DNA of 64,000 bases. Source: Variovorax gossypii. Its GTDB lineage: Bacteria; Pseudomonadota; Gammaproteobacteria; Burkholderiales; Burkholderiaceae_C. Positions within the stretch are counted from its first letter, which is position 1. Each line of letters starts with the position of its first letter. This document shows, piece after piece, positions 29,425-38,392 of this stretch. The position numbers and the translations under genes were made by a program. The notes under the pieces were generated by a model, which was not told where the DNA came from, ran no database searches, and worked only from the letters and a program-made list of their open reading frames with translations. The DNA is taken from NCBI RefSeq assembly GCF_003965815.1, contig NZ_RXOE01000001.1, positions 744,001 to 808,000 on the forward strand. The letters are read 5' to 3'.

Positions 29425-30459
29425 TCAATCGAATTTGACACGCGGGTCCACCCATACATAGCAGAGATCGGAAATCAGCTTGGTCACCAGGCCGATCAGC
29501 GTGAAGAGGTAGAGGGTGCCCAGCACCACCGGGTAGTCGCGGCGAATGACGCTCTCGTAGCCCAGCAGGCCCAGCCCGTCGAGCGAGAACAGCGTCTCGA
29601 TCAGCAGCGAGCCCGCGAAGAAAGCGCCGATGAAGGCCGAGGGCAGCCCGGTGATGATCGGGATCAGGGCATTGCGGAACACATGCTTCCAGAGCACCTG
29701 CCTTTCGCCAAGGCCCTTGGCGCGCGCCGTCAGCACGTACTGCTTTCGGATTTCCTCGAGAAAGGCGTTCTTGGTCAGCATGGCCGTCACCGCGAAGCTG
29801 CCAAGCACCATGGCGGTCACGGGCAAAGCGATGTGCCAGAGGTAATCGATGATGCGAGCGCCCCAGCTCAGGTCGTCCCAGTTGGCGGAGGTCAGCCCTC
29901 GCAACGGAAACCACTGCAGCTGCCCGCCGAACACCACCAGCAGCGCGACGCCGAGCACGAACCCGGGGATCGCGTAGCCGACCAGCACGATCAGCGTGCT
30001 GATCAGGTCGAAGCGCGTCCCCGCCCTCACCGCCTTTGCAACGCCCAGCGGCACCGCCACGCCATAGCTGATGAAAAAGGTCCAGAGTCCGAGGCTGATC
30101 GACACCGGCAGCTTTTCCAGGATCAGCGTCCAGACGTCCTTGTTCTGAAAGAAGCTCTTGCCCAGGTCGAAGCGCGCGAACTGTCCGAGCATCTGGAACA
30201 ACCGTTCGTGAGGTGGCTTGTCGAAGCCGTAGAGCGCCTTGATCTGCTCGAGCCGCTTGGGGTCGACGCCCTGGTTGCCGCGGTAGCTGCCGCCGCCGGA
30301 CTCGAATCCGCCGCCGCCCCGTCCCGCCGTCTTGGCTTCGGCAAGGTACTGCTCCACCGGCCCGCCGGGCACGAACTGGATCACCAGGAAGGTCACCAGC
30401 AGCACGCCGAGCAAGGTGGGGATGAACAGCAGCAGGCGCTTGAGGACATAGGAGAGCAC
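29425..30459 (-). CDS. yejB: Peptide ABC transporter permease (YejB-like)
   Basis: A 344-aa DppB-type permease. It begins MLSYVLKRLLLFIPTLLGVLLV, has a charged glycine-rich periplasmic loop (AEAKTAGRGGGGFESGGG) typical of YejB, and the EAA loop QYVLTARAKGLGERQVLWKHV. It ends CYVWVDPRVKFD. It pairs with YejE. A 30-nt gap separates it from the upstream binding-protein gene. Confidence 0.94.
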   Translation of the reverse strand: MLSYVLKRLLLFIPTLLGVLLVTFLVIQFVPGGPVEQYLAEAKTAGRGGGGFESGGGSYRGNQGVDPKRLEQIKALYGFDKPPHERLFQMLGQFARFDLGKSFFQNKDVWTLILEKLPVSISLGLWTFFISYGVAVPLGVAKAVRAGTRFDLISTLIVLVGYAIPGFVLGVALLVVFGGQLQWFPLRGLTSANWDDLSWGARIIDYLWHIALPVTAMVLGSFAVTAMLTKNAFLEEIRKQYVLTARAKGLGERQVLWKHVFRNALIPIITGLPSAFIGAFFAGSLLIETLFSLDGLGLLGYESVIRRDYPVVLGTLYLFTLIGLVTKLISDLCYVWVDPRVKFD

Positions 30460-30489
30460 GGCCGGTTACCTTCTTTTCTCTGTTCGGGC

Positions 30490-32319
30490 CTAGGGGGCCG
30501 ATTCCGCCGACTTGCGAGCCGGCTTGGCCCACCAGGTGCCCATGACCCAGTCCTCGCCGTTGGCGTACGGAGGCATCGGCGCCTTGAACGAGAGCCGCCA
30601 GTCGTCGTAGACGATGCGGTGCGAGCTCAGCGTCCACTGGGGAATGAGGTAGTGGCTGTGCATGATCACCCGGTCGAGCGCACGGCAGGCGGGCAGCAGC
30701 TCGGCCTTGCTGTCGGCGTTGACGATGTCCTTGAGCAAGGCGTCGACCGCCGGCGTCGATACGCCCATGAAGTTGCCGGAGCTTTCCGTCTTCGCCGCCT
30801 TGCTGCCGAAGATCTCGAGCAGCTGCTGGCCGGGGTTGTTGGTGCCCTGGAAGTTGATGGTCGTGATGTCGAAGTCGAAGCGATCGAGGCGCTCCTGGTA
30901 GAGAGCGAAGTCGACGGTCGCGAAGTTCAGGGCGATGCCGAGCTTCTCGAGGTTGCGCATCCAGGGCGATACGGTTCGCACGCCGCCCTCCTTGCTGTCG
31001 AGGTATTCCAGCCTCATCGCCTCGCCCTTGGCGTTGCGAAGCGCGCCGTCGCGGTATTCCCAGCCGGCCTGCTTGAGCAGGTCGCGGGCGCGGCGCAGGT
31101 TGTTGCGAAGCGAATTGCCTTCGCCCTCCGTGGTGGGCGGGGCGTACATCGGACCGAAGCTCGCATCGGGAATCTTGCCGCGCCAGGGCTCGAGCAACGC
31201 CTTTTCCTCGGGCGAAGGCAGCCCCTGGGCCTCGCAGTCCGTGTTGCCGAACAGGTCCTTCACGCGCGGGTAGCCGTTGTAGAACATCTGCCGGTTCATC
31301 CACTCGTAGTCGAGTGCCAAGCCAAGCGCCTCGCGAACGCGCGGATCGCTGAGCCTGTCGCGCCGGCTGTTGAGCACGAAGCTCTGGAAGCCCGCGGGCT
31401 TCTTGTGCGGGAACTCGTGCTTGATGAGCTCGCCCGTGGTGAACCGCTTGCCGTTCACCCGCCTCGCCCAGTCGCCGGCCGAGTAGAAGCTCATCATGTC
31501 GAACTCACCGGCCTTCAACGCCTCGAGCCGGGCCGTGTTGTCCTTGTAGATCTTGACGGTGATGCGGTCGAAGTTGTGGGAGCCGCGGTTCACCGGCAGG
31601 TCGCGCCCCCAGTAGCCGGGGTCGCGCACATAGGTGATGTCCTTGCCGAAGCGCACCGGACCGATCTTGTATGCGCCACTGCCGATGGGAATGTCCATCA
31701 CCACCTGGTCGAAGGGCTTGGCCTTGCCGTTCTCCACGCCCCATGCGCGGCTGAAGACCGGCAGCCCCCCCACGATCAACGGCAGTTCGCGGTTGACCGT
31801 CTTGAAGCGGAAGCGGATGGTCCGCGCATCGAGCACGTCGGCCCCGTCGACCTCCTGCAGCAGCGTCTTGTAGCCCGGCGAGGTGAAGGGGCCGATGAGC
31901 GTGTCGTAGCTGTGCTTCACGTCGGCCGCCTCGACCGGCTTGCCGTTGTGGAACTTCGCCTCGGGACGCAGGCGGAAAGTGACGCTGCGACGATCTGGGG
32001 CCACGGTGACGTCTTCGGCAAGCAGCCCGTAGCCGGAGCCGGTCTCGTCCATCGCGCCGGTCAGCAGCGTGTCGAACATCAGGCTGTCGAGGTAGGCCGG
32101 CGCCGTACCCTTGATCGTGAAGGGGTTGTACTTGTCGAAGGTGGAGACGCGCAGGTTGCTCACCAGCCGCAGCTCGCCGCCCTTGGGCGCATCGGCGTTC
32201 ACGTAGTCGAAGGCCTTGAAGCCGGGGGCGTATTTCAGGTCATCCCAGAGGGCATATCCGTGCGCGGCCCAGGCGGGTACCGCACACACCATCAACCACC
32301 AGACTCCGAGAAGACGCAT
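30490..32319 (-). CDS. yejA: Periplasmic peptide-binding protein (YejA-like, SBP_bac_5)
   Basis: A 609-aa extracellular solute-binding protein with a signal peptide (MRLLGVWWLMVCAVPAWA). Family-5 features include AHGYALWDDLKYAPGFKAFDYVNADAPKGG in parts, the VTFRLRPEAKFHNGKPVEAADV segment and FKTYEW-like TINFQGTNNPGQQL. It would bind oligopeptides or peptide-like compounds and deliver them to YejBE. The ATG at 32319 begins the signal peptide; the open frame beyond overlaps fabI. It is divergent from fabI with only 37 nt between the start codons. Confidence 0.93.
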   Translation of the reverse strand: MRLLGVWWLMVCAVPAWAAHGYALWDDLKYAPGFKAFDYVNADAPKGGELRLVSNLRVSTFDKYNPFTIKGTAPAYLDSLMFDTLLTGAMDETGSGYGLLAEDVTVAPDRRSVTFRLRPEAKFHNGKPVEAADVKHSYDTLIGPFTSPGYKTLLQEVDGADVLDARTIRFRFKTVNRELPLIVGGLPVFSRAWGVENGKAKPFDQVVMDIPIGSGAYKIGPVRFGKDITYVRDPGYWGRDLPVNRGSHNFDRITVKIYKDNTARLEALKAGEFDMMSFYSAGDWARRVNGKRFTTGELIKHEFPHKKPAGFQSFVLNSRRDRLSDPRVREALGLALDYEWMNRQMFYNGYPRVKDLFGNTDCEAQGLPSPEEKALLEPWRGKIPDASFGPMYAPPTTEGEGNSLRNNLRRARDLLKQAGWEYRDGALRNAKGEAMRLEYLDSKEGGVRTVSPWMRNLEKLGIALNFATVDFALYQERLDRFDFDITTINFQGTNNPGQQLLEIFGSKAAKTESSGNFMGVSTPAVDALLKDIVNADSKAELLPACRALDRVIMHSHYLIPQWTLSSHRIVYDDWRLSFKAPMPPYANGEDWVMGTWWAKPARKSAESAP

Positions 32320-32356
32320 GCGAGAATTCTGCCCAAGATTTTCATAAGGCAACCTC

Positions 32357-33139
32357 ATGGGCTTTCTTTCGGGCAAGAAACTGCTGATCACCGGTGTATT
32401 GAGCAATCGCTCCATTGCTTATGGCATTGCCAAGGCCTGTCACGACCAGGGCGCGGAACTCGCCTTCAGCTATGTCGGCGAGCGATTCAAGGACCGTATC
32501 ACCGAATATGCCGCAGACTTCGGCTCGAAGCTGATTTTCGACTGCGACGTGAGCGACGATGCGCAGATCGACAAGCTCTTCGCCGATCTTTCTCAGGCCT
32601 GGCCCAGGTTCGACGGCTTCGTGCACAGCATCGGCTTCGCCCCGCGCGAGGCCATCGCGGGCGACTTCCTCGACGGGCTCTCGCGCGAAGGCTTCAAGGT
32701 CGCGCACGACATCAGCGCATACAGCTTCCCGGCCATGGCCAAGGCGGCCCTGCCCTATCTCAACGACAAGTCGGCCCTGCTCACGCTGACCTACCTGGGC
32801 GCCGAGCGTGCCCTGCCCAACTACAACACCATGGGCCTGGCCAAGGCCTCGCTCGAAGCCTCGGTTCGCTACACGGCCGCCTCGCTCGGCCCCAAGGGCA
32901 TGCGCGTGAACGGCATCAGCGCGGGCCCCATCAAGACGCTGGCCGCCAGCGGCATCAAGGGCTTCGGCAAAATGCTGGCGGCGGTGGCCGACGCATCGCC
33001 GATCCGCCGCAACGTGACCATCGAGGAAGTCGGCAACGTCGCCGCCTTCCTGCTGAGCGACCTGGCCAGCGGCGTGACGGCCGAGATCACCTACGTGGAC
33101 GGCGGCTTCAGCAACGTGGTCGGCGGAATGGCCGAATAA
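32357..33139 (+). CDS. fabI: Enoyl-[acyl-carrier-protein] reductase (NADH)
   Basis: A 260-aa short-chain dehydrogenase catalysing the last reduction of fatty-acid elongation. It has the FabI-type nucleotide motif [13 protein letters not shown] and the active-site pair in [23 protein letters not shown], where the second Tyr and the Lys six residues later match the FabI Y-x6-[19 protein letters not shown] forms the substrate loop. This is the triclosan-sensitive enzyme class. AAGG lies 8 nt upstream of the ATG. A perfect-palindrome terminator follows. Confidence 0.97.
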   Translation: MGFLSGKKLLITGVLSNRSIAYGIAKACHDQGAELAFSYVGERFKDRITEYAADFGSKLIFDCDVSDDAQIDKLFADLSQAWPRFDGFVHSIGFAPREAIAGDFLDGLSREGFKVAHDISAYSFPAMAKAALPYLNDKSALLTLTYLGAERALPNYNTMGLAKASLEASVRYTAASLGPKGMRVNGISAGPIKTLAASGIKGFGKMLAAVADASPIRRNVTIEEVGNVAAFLLSDLASGVTAEITYVDGGFSNVVGGMAE

Positions 33140-33163
33140 CCCCGCCGACGCCTGCTGCGCTAC

Positions 33164-33186
33164 GGCCGCTCGAGCGGCCTTTTTTC
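33164..33186 (+). terminator. Rho-independent terminator after fabI
   Basis: A 16-bp perfect palindrome (GGCCGCTC and GAGCGGCC, 33164-33179) followed by a six-base T-run. Confidence 0.88.
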
Positions 33187-33206
33187 GCTATTCATTTCAT
33201 AGCAAC

Positions 33207-34049
33207 GTGCTGAACCGCCGCTCCCTGCTGCTCGCCGCCTTCGGCCTGGCCATCGCGCCGGCTGTGCTCGCGCGCGAGTCCGCCCCATTGCTCATGCTGG
33301 CCGAGACATACCGCCCAGGCATGTCGCTGGCGGACTACTGGGTGAGCGAGAAGTACGACGGCGTGCGCGCCTACTGGGACGGCCAGCAGCTCTGGACGCG
33401 CGGCGGCGAGAAGATCGTCGCGCCGGCATGGTTCACCACCCCGCTGCCGACACAGCCGCTCGACGGCGAACTCTGGGCGGGCCGGGGCCGGTTCTCGCAC
33501 GCGGTGTCGACGGCACGCAACCAGACGCCCAACGACATCGCGTGGCACGAGATGCGCTTCATGGTGTTCGACCTGCCCACGCAGCCCGGCGATTTCACGG
33601 CGCGGCTGGCGGCCCTGCGCAAGCTTCTGCCTGTCACCGGCGCACCGTGGGTCGTGCCGGTGCCGCAGGAGCGCGCGACCACGCACGAGGCGCTGCAGGC
33701 GCTGCTCGACAAGACGGTGAAGATGGGCGGCGAAGGCCTGATGCTCCACCGCGGCGCTTCGCTCTACAAGGGCGAGCGCAGCAACGACCTGCTCAAGGTC
33801 AAGCCCTACGAGGATGCCGAAGCCCGGGTGATCGAGCATGTGCCCGGCAAGGGCAGGCATGGCTCCCGGCTGGGCGCGCTGGTGGTCGAGACGCCCGACG
33901 GCAAGCGCTTCAGGCTCGGCACCGGCCTCACCGACGCCGAGCGCGAAAACCCGCCCGCCATCGGCACCTGGGTGACCTACCGCTACAACGGCCTCACCGC
34001 CAAGGGCCTGCCCCGCTTCGCGCGCTTCATGCGGGTGCGCGAGGGCTGA
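33207..34049 (+). CDS. Exported ATP-dependent DNA ligase (LigE-like)
   Basis: A 280-aa minimal ATP-dependent ligase. Nucleotidyltransferase motif I has the adenylated lysine K49 in SEKYDGVRAYW; DGELW is motif III, GGEGLMLH motif IV and LLKVKPY motif V. A short OB-fold domain follows (RLGALVVETPDGKRFRLGTG). The N-terminus is a signal peptide (LNRRSLLLAAFGLAIAPAVLA), as in periplasmic Lig E proteins linked to DNA uptake and extracellular DNA. The start is a GTG at 33207, without a strong Shine-Dalgarno. It lies just after the fabI terminator. Confidence 0.9.
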   Translation: MLNRRSLLLAAFGLAIAPAVLARESAPLLMLAETYRPGMSLADYWVSEKYDGVRAYWDGQQLWTRGGEKIVAPAWFTTPLPTQPLDGELWAGRGRFSHAVSTARNQTPNDIAWHEMRFMVFDLPTQPGDFTARLAALRKLLPVTGAPWVVPVPQERATTHEALQALLDKTVKMGGEGLMLHRGASLYKGERSNDLLKVKPYEDAEARVIEHVPGKGRHGSRLGALVVETPDGKRFRLGTGLTDAERENPPAIGTWVTYRYNGLTAKGLPRFARFMRVREG

Positions 34050-34120
34050 TCGATCGACCCGATCGACCGACCGACCGGGCCGGTATCGGCCCTTCAGCCC
34101 ACCTCAGCCCCGCTGACCGG
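34050..34120. other. Short gap with GACC repeats and a hairpin between convergent genes
   Basis: The gap holds a low-complexity run of GATC/GACC units (about 34050-34076), then a 6-bp hairpin GGGCCG (34077-34082) and CGGCCC (34087-34092). There is no T-run, so termination here would be weak. Confidence 0.4.
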
Positions 34121-36430
34121 TTACTTCGATTCCTTGACGCAGTCCGCGTAGTAGCGCTTCTTGCCCGTCTCGTCGACGCGCGCCACCAGGCCGTGGATGT
34201 CGGTCTCGAAGCCCGGGCACTGCGTGTTGAACTCGCGCGAGAACTTGAGGTAGTCGACGATCTTCTTGTTGAACACCTCGCCCGGAATCAGCAGCGGAAT
34301 GCCCGGCGGGTACGGCGTGATCAGACTGGTGGTGATGCGGCCCTCGAGGTCGTCGATTTCCACGCGCTCGGTCTTGCGGTGTGCAATGTGGGCGAAGGCG
34401 TCGCTGGGCTTCATGGCCGGCGTCAGGTCGCTCAGGTACATCTCGGTCGTGAGGCGGGCCACGTCGTAGCGCGCGTACAGCTGGTGGATGTGGTGGCAAA
34501 GGTCGCGCAGGCCCAGGCGCTCGTAGCCGGGGTGCTGCTGGCAGAACTCCGGCAGGATGCGCCACATCGGCTGGTTGCGCGCGTAGTCGTCCTTGAACTG
34601 CTGCAGCGCCGTCAGCAGCGTGTTCCAGCGGCCCTTGGTGATGCCGATGGTGAACATGATGAAGAAGCTGTAGAGGCCCGTCTTCTCCACGATCACGCCG
34701 TGCTCGGCGAGGAACTTGGTCACCACGCTGGCCGGAATGCCGGTCTCGGCGAAGTTGCCTTCGAGGTCGAGGCCCGGCGTGACGATGGTCGACTTGATCG
34801 GGTCGAGCATGTTGAAGCCGTCGGCCAGTTCGCCGAAGCCGTGCCAGTTGCGCGGCGAATTCTTGCCCTTGCTCTTGCCCTTGGGCTGGCCGTTCTTCTC
34901 GCCGTGCATGATCCAGTCTTCCGCACGGCCGATGCCCTCCTCTACGAGCTTTTCGGGGCCCCAGACCTTGAACCACCACTCGTCCTTGCCGAACTCGTCC
35001 TCGACCTTGCGCATGGCGCGGCGGAAGTCCAGCGCCTCGAGGATGCTCTCCTCCACCAGGGCGGTGCCGCCGGGCGGCTCCATCATGGCGGCGGCCACGT
35101 CGCAGCTCGCGATGATCGCGTACTGCGGGCTGGTCGACGAGTGCATCAGGTAGGCCTCGTTGAAGAGGTCGCGGTCGAGCTGGCGGTTCTGCGAGTCCTG
35201 CACCAGCACATGGCTGGCCTGGCTGATGCCGGCGAGCAGCTTGTGGGTGGACTGCGTCGCGAACACCAGCGACTCCTTCGGTCGCACGCGGCGCTTGCCC
35301 ATCGCGTGGTAGGCACCGTAGAACGGGTGGAAGGCCGCGTGCGGCAGCCAAGCCTCGTCGAAGTGCAACGTGTCGACGTAGCCGTCGAGCATGTTCTTGA
35401 TGGTCTCGGTGTTGTAGATCACGCCGTCGTAGGTCGACTGCGTGAGCGTCATCACGCGCGGCTTGACCTTGTCGGCATCCACGTCGGCCAGCAGCGGGTT
35501 GGCCTTGATCTTGGCCTTGATGGCGCTCTGCTCGAACTCGCTCTTCGGAATGGGTCCGATGATGCCGAAGTGGTTGCGCGTGGGCTTCATGAACACCGGA
35601 ATCGCGCCGGTCATGATGATCGCGTGCAGGATCGACTTGTGGCAGTTGCGGTCGACCACCACCACGTCGCCCGGCGCCACCGTGTGGTGCCACACCATCT
35701 TGTTGCTGGTGCTGGTGCCGTTGGTCACGAAGAAGCAGTGGTCGGCATTGAAGATGCGCGCCGCATTGCGCTCGCTGGCCGCCACCGGGCCGGTGTGGTC
35801 GAGCAGCTGGCCCAGCTCTTCCACCGCGTTGCAGACGTCGGCACGCAGCATGTTCTCGCCGAAGAACTGGTGGAACATTTGGCCCACCGGGCTCTTGAGG
35901 AACGCCACGCCGCCCGAGTGGCCCGGGCAGTGCCACGAGTACGAGCCGTCTTCCGCGTAGTCGATCAGCGCCTTGAAGAACGGCGGCTGCACGCTCTCGA
36001 GGTAGCTCTTGGCCTCGCGGATGATGTGGCGCGCCACGAACTCGGGCGTGTCCTCGAACATGTGGATGAAGCCGTGCAGCTCGCGCAGGATGTCGTTCGG
36101 CAGGTGGCGCGAGGTCTTGGTCTCGCCGTAGATGTAGATCGGCACGTCGGCGTTCTTGCGCCGGACTTCGCCGATGAAGGTGCGCAGGTTCAACACGGCC
36201 GGATCGAGGTCGGGGCCGATGGTGAACTCCTCGTCGTCGATCGACAGGATGAAGGCGCTGGCACGGCTTTGCTGCTGGGCGAACTGGCTCAGGTCGCCGT
36301 AGCTGGTGACGCCCAGCACCTCGAAACCCTCCGTCTCGATGGCCTGCGCGAGCGCGCGGATGCCGAGACCCGAAGTGTTTTCGGAGCGGAAGTCCTCGTC
36401 GATGATGACGATGGGAAAGCGGAATTTCAT
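34121..36430 (-). CDS. Pyridoxal-phosphate Orn/Lys/Arg decarboxylase (biodegradative type)
   Basis: A 769-aa fold-type I decarboxylase. An N-terminal receiver-like wing domain (KFRFPIVIIDEDFRSENTSG) precedes the PLP core with HCPGHSGG and FVTNGTSTSNKMV. The PLP lysine is K397 in TQSTHKLLAG, and the large C-terminal domain contains TPYPPGIPLLIPGE. Length and layout match AdiA/LdcI/SpeC-type enzymes that decarboxylate arginine, lysine or ornithine to polyamines and consume protons. I cannot fix the substrate from sequence alone. The ATG at 36430 starts the wing domain. Confidence 0.93.
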   Translation of the reverse strand: MKFRFPIVIIDEDFRSENTSGLGIRALAQAIETEGFEVLGVTSYGDLSQFAQQQSRASAFILSIDDEEFTIGPDLDPAVLNLRTFIGEVRRKNADVPIYIYGETKTSRHLPNDILRELHGFIHMFEDTPEFVARHIIREAKSYLESVQPPFFKALIDYAEDGSYSWHCPGHSGGVAFLKSPVGQMFHQFFGENMLRADVCNAVEELGQLLDHTGPVAASERNAARIFNADHCFFVTNGTSTSNKMVWHHTVAPGDVVVVDRNCHKSILHAIIMTGAIPVFMKPTRNHFGIIGPIPKSEFEQSAIKAKIKANPLLADVDADKVKPRVMTLTQSTYDGVIYNTETIKNMLDGYVDTLHFDEAWLPHAAFHPFYGAYHAMGKRRVRPKESLVFATQSTHKLLAGISQASHVLVQDSQNRQLDRDLFNEAYLMHSSTSPQYAIIASCDVAAAMMEPPGGTALVEESILEALDFRRAMRKVEDEFGKDEWWFKVWGPEKLVEEGIGRAEDWIMHGEKNGQPKGKSKGKNSPRNWHGFGELADGFNMLDPIKSTIVTPGLDLEGNFAETGIPASVVTKFLAEHGVIVEKTGLYSFFIMFTIGITKGRWNTLLTALQQFKDDYARNQPMWRILPEFCQQHPGYERLGLRDLCHHIHQLYARYDVARLTTEMYLSDLTPAMKPSDAFAHIAHRKTERVEIDDLEGRITTSLITPYPPGIPLLIPGEVFNKKIVDYLKFSREFNTQCPGFETDIHGLVARVDETGKKRYYADCVKESK

Positions 36431-36646
36431 GAGCGGGGCTCCGGACAGGCAGACAGACAGCAATGTGGCGAGGCGCGAAGTGTACGGAATTCGGATGACG
36501 GATCCGGTCGGCTTCGCGCAAGCCATCCGGAGCAGTCAGGCAAGGCCTCTTTTGCAGTCTCCGGCACAGTACCCCTACGCACGGCAAGCGCTTGAAGCGA
36601 ATGCATCAGAATGGCGCGCATCGAACAAGTAACAAGAGGAGTCGAC

Positions 36647-37072
36647 ATGGCGAATTCCACTGTCTGGTGGCTGATTGCGGGGGCGGCCATCGTGGTCGAG
36701 CTGCTCTCGGGCACCGTCTATCTTCTCCTGCTGGCAGCCGGTTTCGCGGCCGCGGCCATCGCGGCGCACCTGGGCTTCGGCACCGTCACCCAACTCATCG
36801 TGGCCGCCGTCATCGGCGTGGGGGCCGTGCTGGTCTGGTACACGATCCAGCGCAAGCGCCCTCCCGCCCCGCCCACCGAAGCCAACCGCGACGTGAACCT
36901 CGACATCGGCGAGACCGTGCAGGTCGATGCCTGGAACCCCGACGGCACGGCGACGGTGCGCTATCGCGGCGCGCAATGGACCGTGATCCAGCGCGCGGGC
37001 CGCACGCCCTCCACCGGCGAGCACCGCGTGGTCGAGGTGGTCGGCAGCCGGCTGGTGGTCGACAAGGTTTAG
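36647..37072 (+). CDS. NfeD-family membrane protein
   Basis: A 141-aa short NfeD protein. Two or three membrane helices occupy about 5-70 (VWWLIAGAAIVVELLSGTVYLLLLAAGF, VTQLIVAAVIGVGAVLVWY in parts). A C-terminal OB-fold follows (DIGETVQVDAWNPDGTATVRYRGAQWTV). NfeD proteins partner SPFH proteins at the membrane, and a QmcA-type SPFH gene follows 40 nt downstream. GAGGAG lies 6 nt upstream of the ATG at 36647, which decides the start over 36611. Confidence 0.92.
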   Translation: MANSTVWWLIAGAAIVVELLSGTVYLLLLAAGFAAAAIAAHLGFGTVTQLIVAAVIGVGAVLVWYTIQRKRPPAPPTEANRDVNLDIGETVQVDAWNPDGTATVRYRGAQWTVIQRAGRTPSTGEHRVVEVVGSRLVVDKV

Positions 37073-37112
37073 TCAGTCCGTCGTAGGTGGAACTCAGAAA
37101 AGGAAGCGCACC

Positions 37113-38057
37113 ATGGAATTCTCGGTACCTCTCATCATCCTGGTCATCGCGATCATCTTCATCAGCCAGTCGGTCAAGTTCGTGCCGCAGCAGAACGCCT
37201 GGATCCGCGAGCGGCTGGGCAAGTACCACGGCACGATGACGCCCGGCCCCAACTTCCTGATTCCGTTCATCGACCGGGTGGCCTACAAGCACAGCCTGAA
37301 GGAAATCCCGCTCGACGTGCCGAGCCAGATCTGCATCACGCGCGACAACACGCAGCTGCAGGTCGACGGCATCCTGTATTTCCAGGTTACCGACCCGATG
37401 CGCGCCAGCTACGGCTCGTCGAACTACATCGTGGCCGTGACCCAGCTCGCGCAGACCTCCCTGCGCAGCGTGATCGGCAAGCTGGAGCTCGACAAGACCT
37501 TCGAGGAGCGCGACGTCATCAATGCCCAGGTGGTGGCTGCGATCGACGAGGCGGCGCTCAACTGGGGCGTGAAGGTGCTGCGCTATGAAATCAAGGACCT
37601 GACCCCGCCCAAGGAGATCCTGCAGGCGATGCAGCGCCAGATCACCGCCGAACGCGAAAAGCGCGCGCTGATCGCCGCCTCCGAAGGCCGCCGCCAGGAG
37701 CAGATCAACATCGCCACCGGCGAGCGCGAGGCCTTCATCGCCCGCTCCGAGGGCGAGAAGCAGGCGCAGATCAACAACGCCCAGGGTGAAGCCGCCGCCA
37801 TCACGGCGGTGGCCACGGCAACTGCGGACGCCATCGAGCGCGTGGCGGCTGCCATCCGCCAGCCCGGCGGCGAGCAGGCCGTGCAGCTCAAGGTGGCCGA
37901 GCGCGCCGTCGACGCCTACGGCAAGGTCGCGGCCGACTCCAAGACCACACTGATCGTGCCCAGCAACATGACCGAAACCGCCACGCTCATCGCTTCGGCG
38001 ATGCGGATGGTGCAGGCCGGCAAGTCTTCGGTGCAAGGTCAGGCAAATCAGGGCTGA
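37113..38057 (+). CDS. qmcA: SPFH/band 7 (QmcA-type) membrane protein
   Basis: A 314-aa protein. An N-terminal membrane helix (FSVPLIILVIAIIFI) is followed by the SPFH domain (KFVPQQNAWIRERLGKYHGT, YKHSLKEIPLDVPSQ, TRDNTQLQVDGILYFQVTD). A long Ala/Glu-rich helix comes next (AEREKRALIAASEGRRQEQI, EGEKQAQINNAQGEAAAI). SPFH proteins form membrane microdomain scaffolds and modulate proteases. It pairs with the upstream NfeD gene and ends 25 nt before tRNA-Ser. Confidence 0.93.
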   Translation: MEFSVPLIILVIAIIFISQSVKFVPQQNAWIRERLGKYHGTMTPGPNFLIPFIDRVAYKHSLKEIPLDVPSQICITRDNTQLQVDGILYFQVTDPMRASYGSSNYIVAVTQLAQTSLRSVIGKLELDKTFEERDVINAQVVAAIDEAALNWGVKVLRYEIKDLTPPKEILQAMQRQITAEREKRALIAASEGRRQEQINIATGEREAFIARSEGEKQAQINNAQGEAAAITAVATATADAIERVAAAIRQPGGEQAVQLKVAERAVDAYGKVAADSKTTLIVPSNMTETATLIASAMRMVQAGKSSVQGQANQG

Positions 38058-38082
38058 ACTGACTGCTACAATCGTGGGCTCA

Positions 38083-38173
38083 GGAGCGGTGGATGAGCGG
38101 TTTAAGTCGCACGCCTGGAAAGCGTGTGAGGGTTAATAGCCCTCCGCGGGTTCGAATCCCGCCTGCTCCGCCA
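38083..38173 (+). tRNA. tRNA-Ser (anticodon GGA)
   Basis: A 91-nt class II tRNA. The acceptor stem GGAGCGG pairs with CTGCTCC (one G-U) ahead of G-CCA. The anticodon stem CACGC/GCGTG encloses the loop CTGGAAA with anticodon GGA at 38117-38119. A long variable arm (TGAGGGTTAATAGCCCTC) and a T-arm CGGGTTCGAATCCCG are present. CCA is encoded. A terminator follows at 38220. Confidence 0.97.
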
Positions 38174-38219
38174 GAGATTGATTGTTCGTAACCGTTCACG
38201 GACACTCGAACGACACAGG

Positions 38220-38252
38220 AAGCCCAGTCGCCACAAGCGCCTGGGCTTTTTT
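38220..38252 (+). terminator. Rho-independent terminator after tRNA-Ser
   Basis: An 8-bp stem AAGCCCAG (38220-38227) and CTGGGCTT (38241-38248) followed by a run of T residues. Confidence 0.85.
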
Positions 38253-38392
38253 GTCGTCCGGCCCTCTCTCCCTCTCTCCGTTTGAAGAACGGCAAGGCGT
38301 TGCTTTGCAACAACCGGGACATGGGCAACCGGCCCCTCCCGTCTGGAGCTACGATCCGAAGGTTCTAATTTCACGCCAGCAAAGGATCCCCG

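Noticed and set aside
29209-33213. Open frame of about 1330 codons opposite the yej genes and overlapping fabI
   Set aside because: Shadow frame crossing several well-supported genes on both strands.
34050-34076. GATC/GACC short tandem units after the ligase gene
   Set aside because: Only a few imperfect units outside any coding or promoter region; too short to claim a phase-variable tract.
33428-36595. Open frame of about 1050 codons opposite the decarboxylase
   Set aside because: Antisense to a complete PLP enzyme and overlapping the ligase gene; no recognisable domain.
36611-36646. Earlier ATG for the NfeD gene
   Set aside because: The Shine-Dalgarno GAGGAG is correctly spaced for the ATG at 36647, and the extra residues are hydrophilic and unlike the family start.
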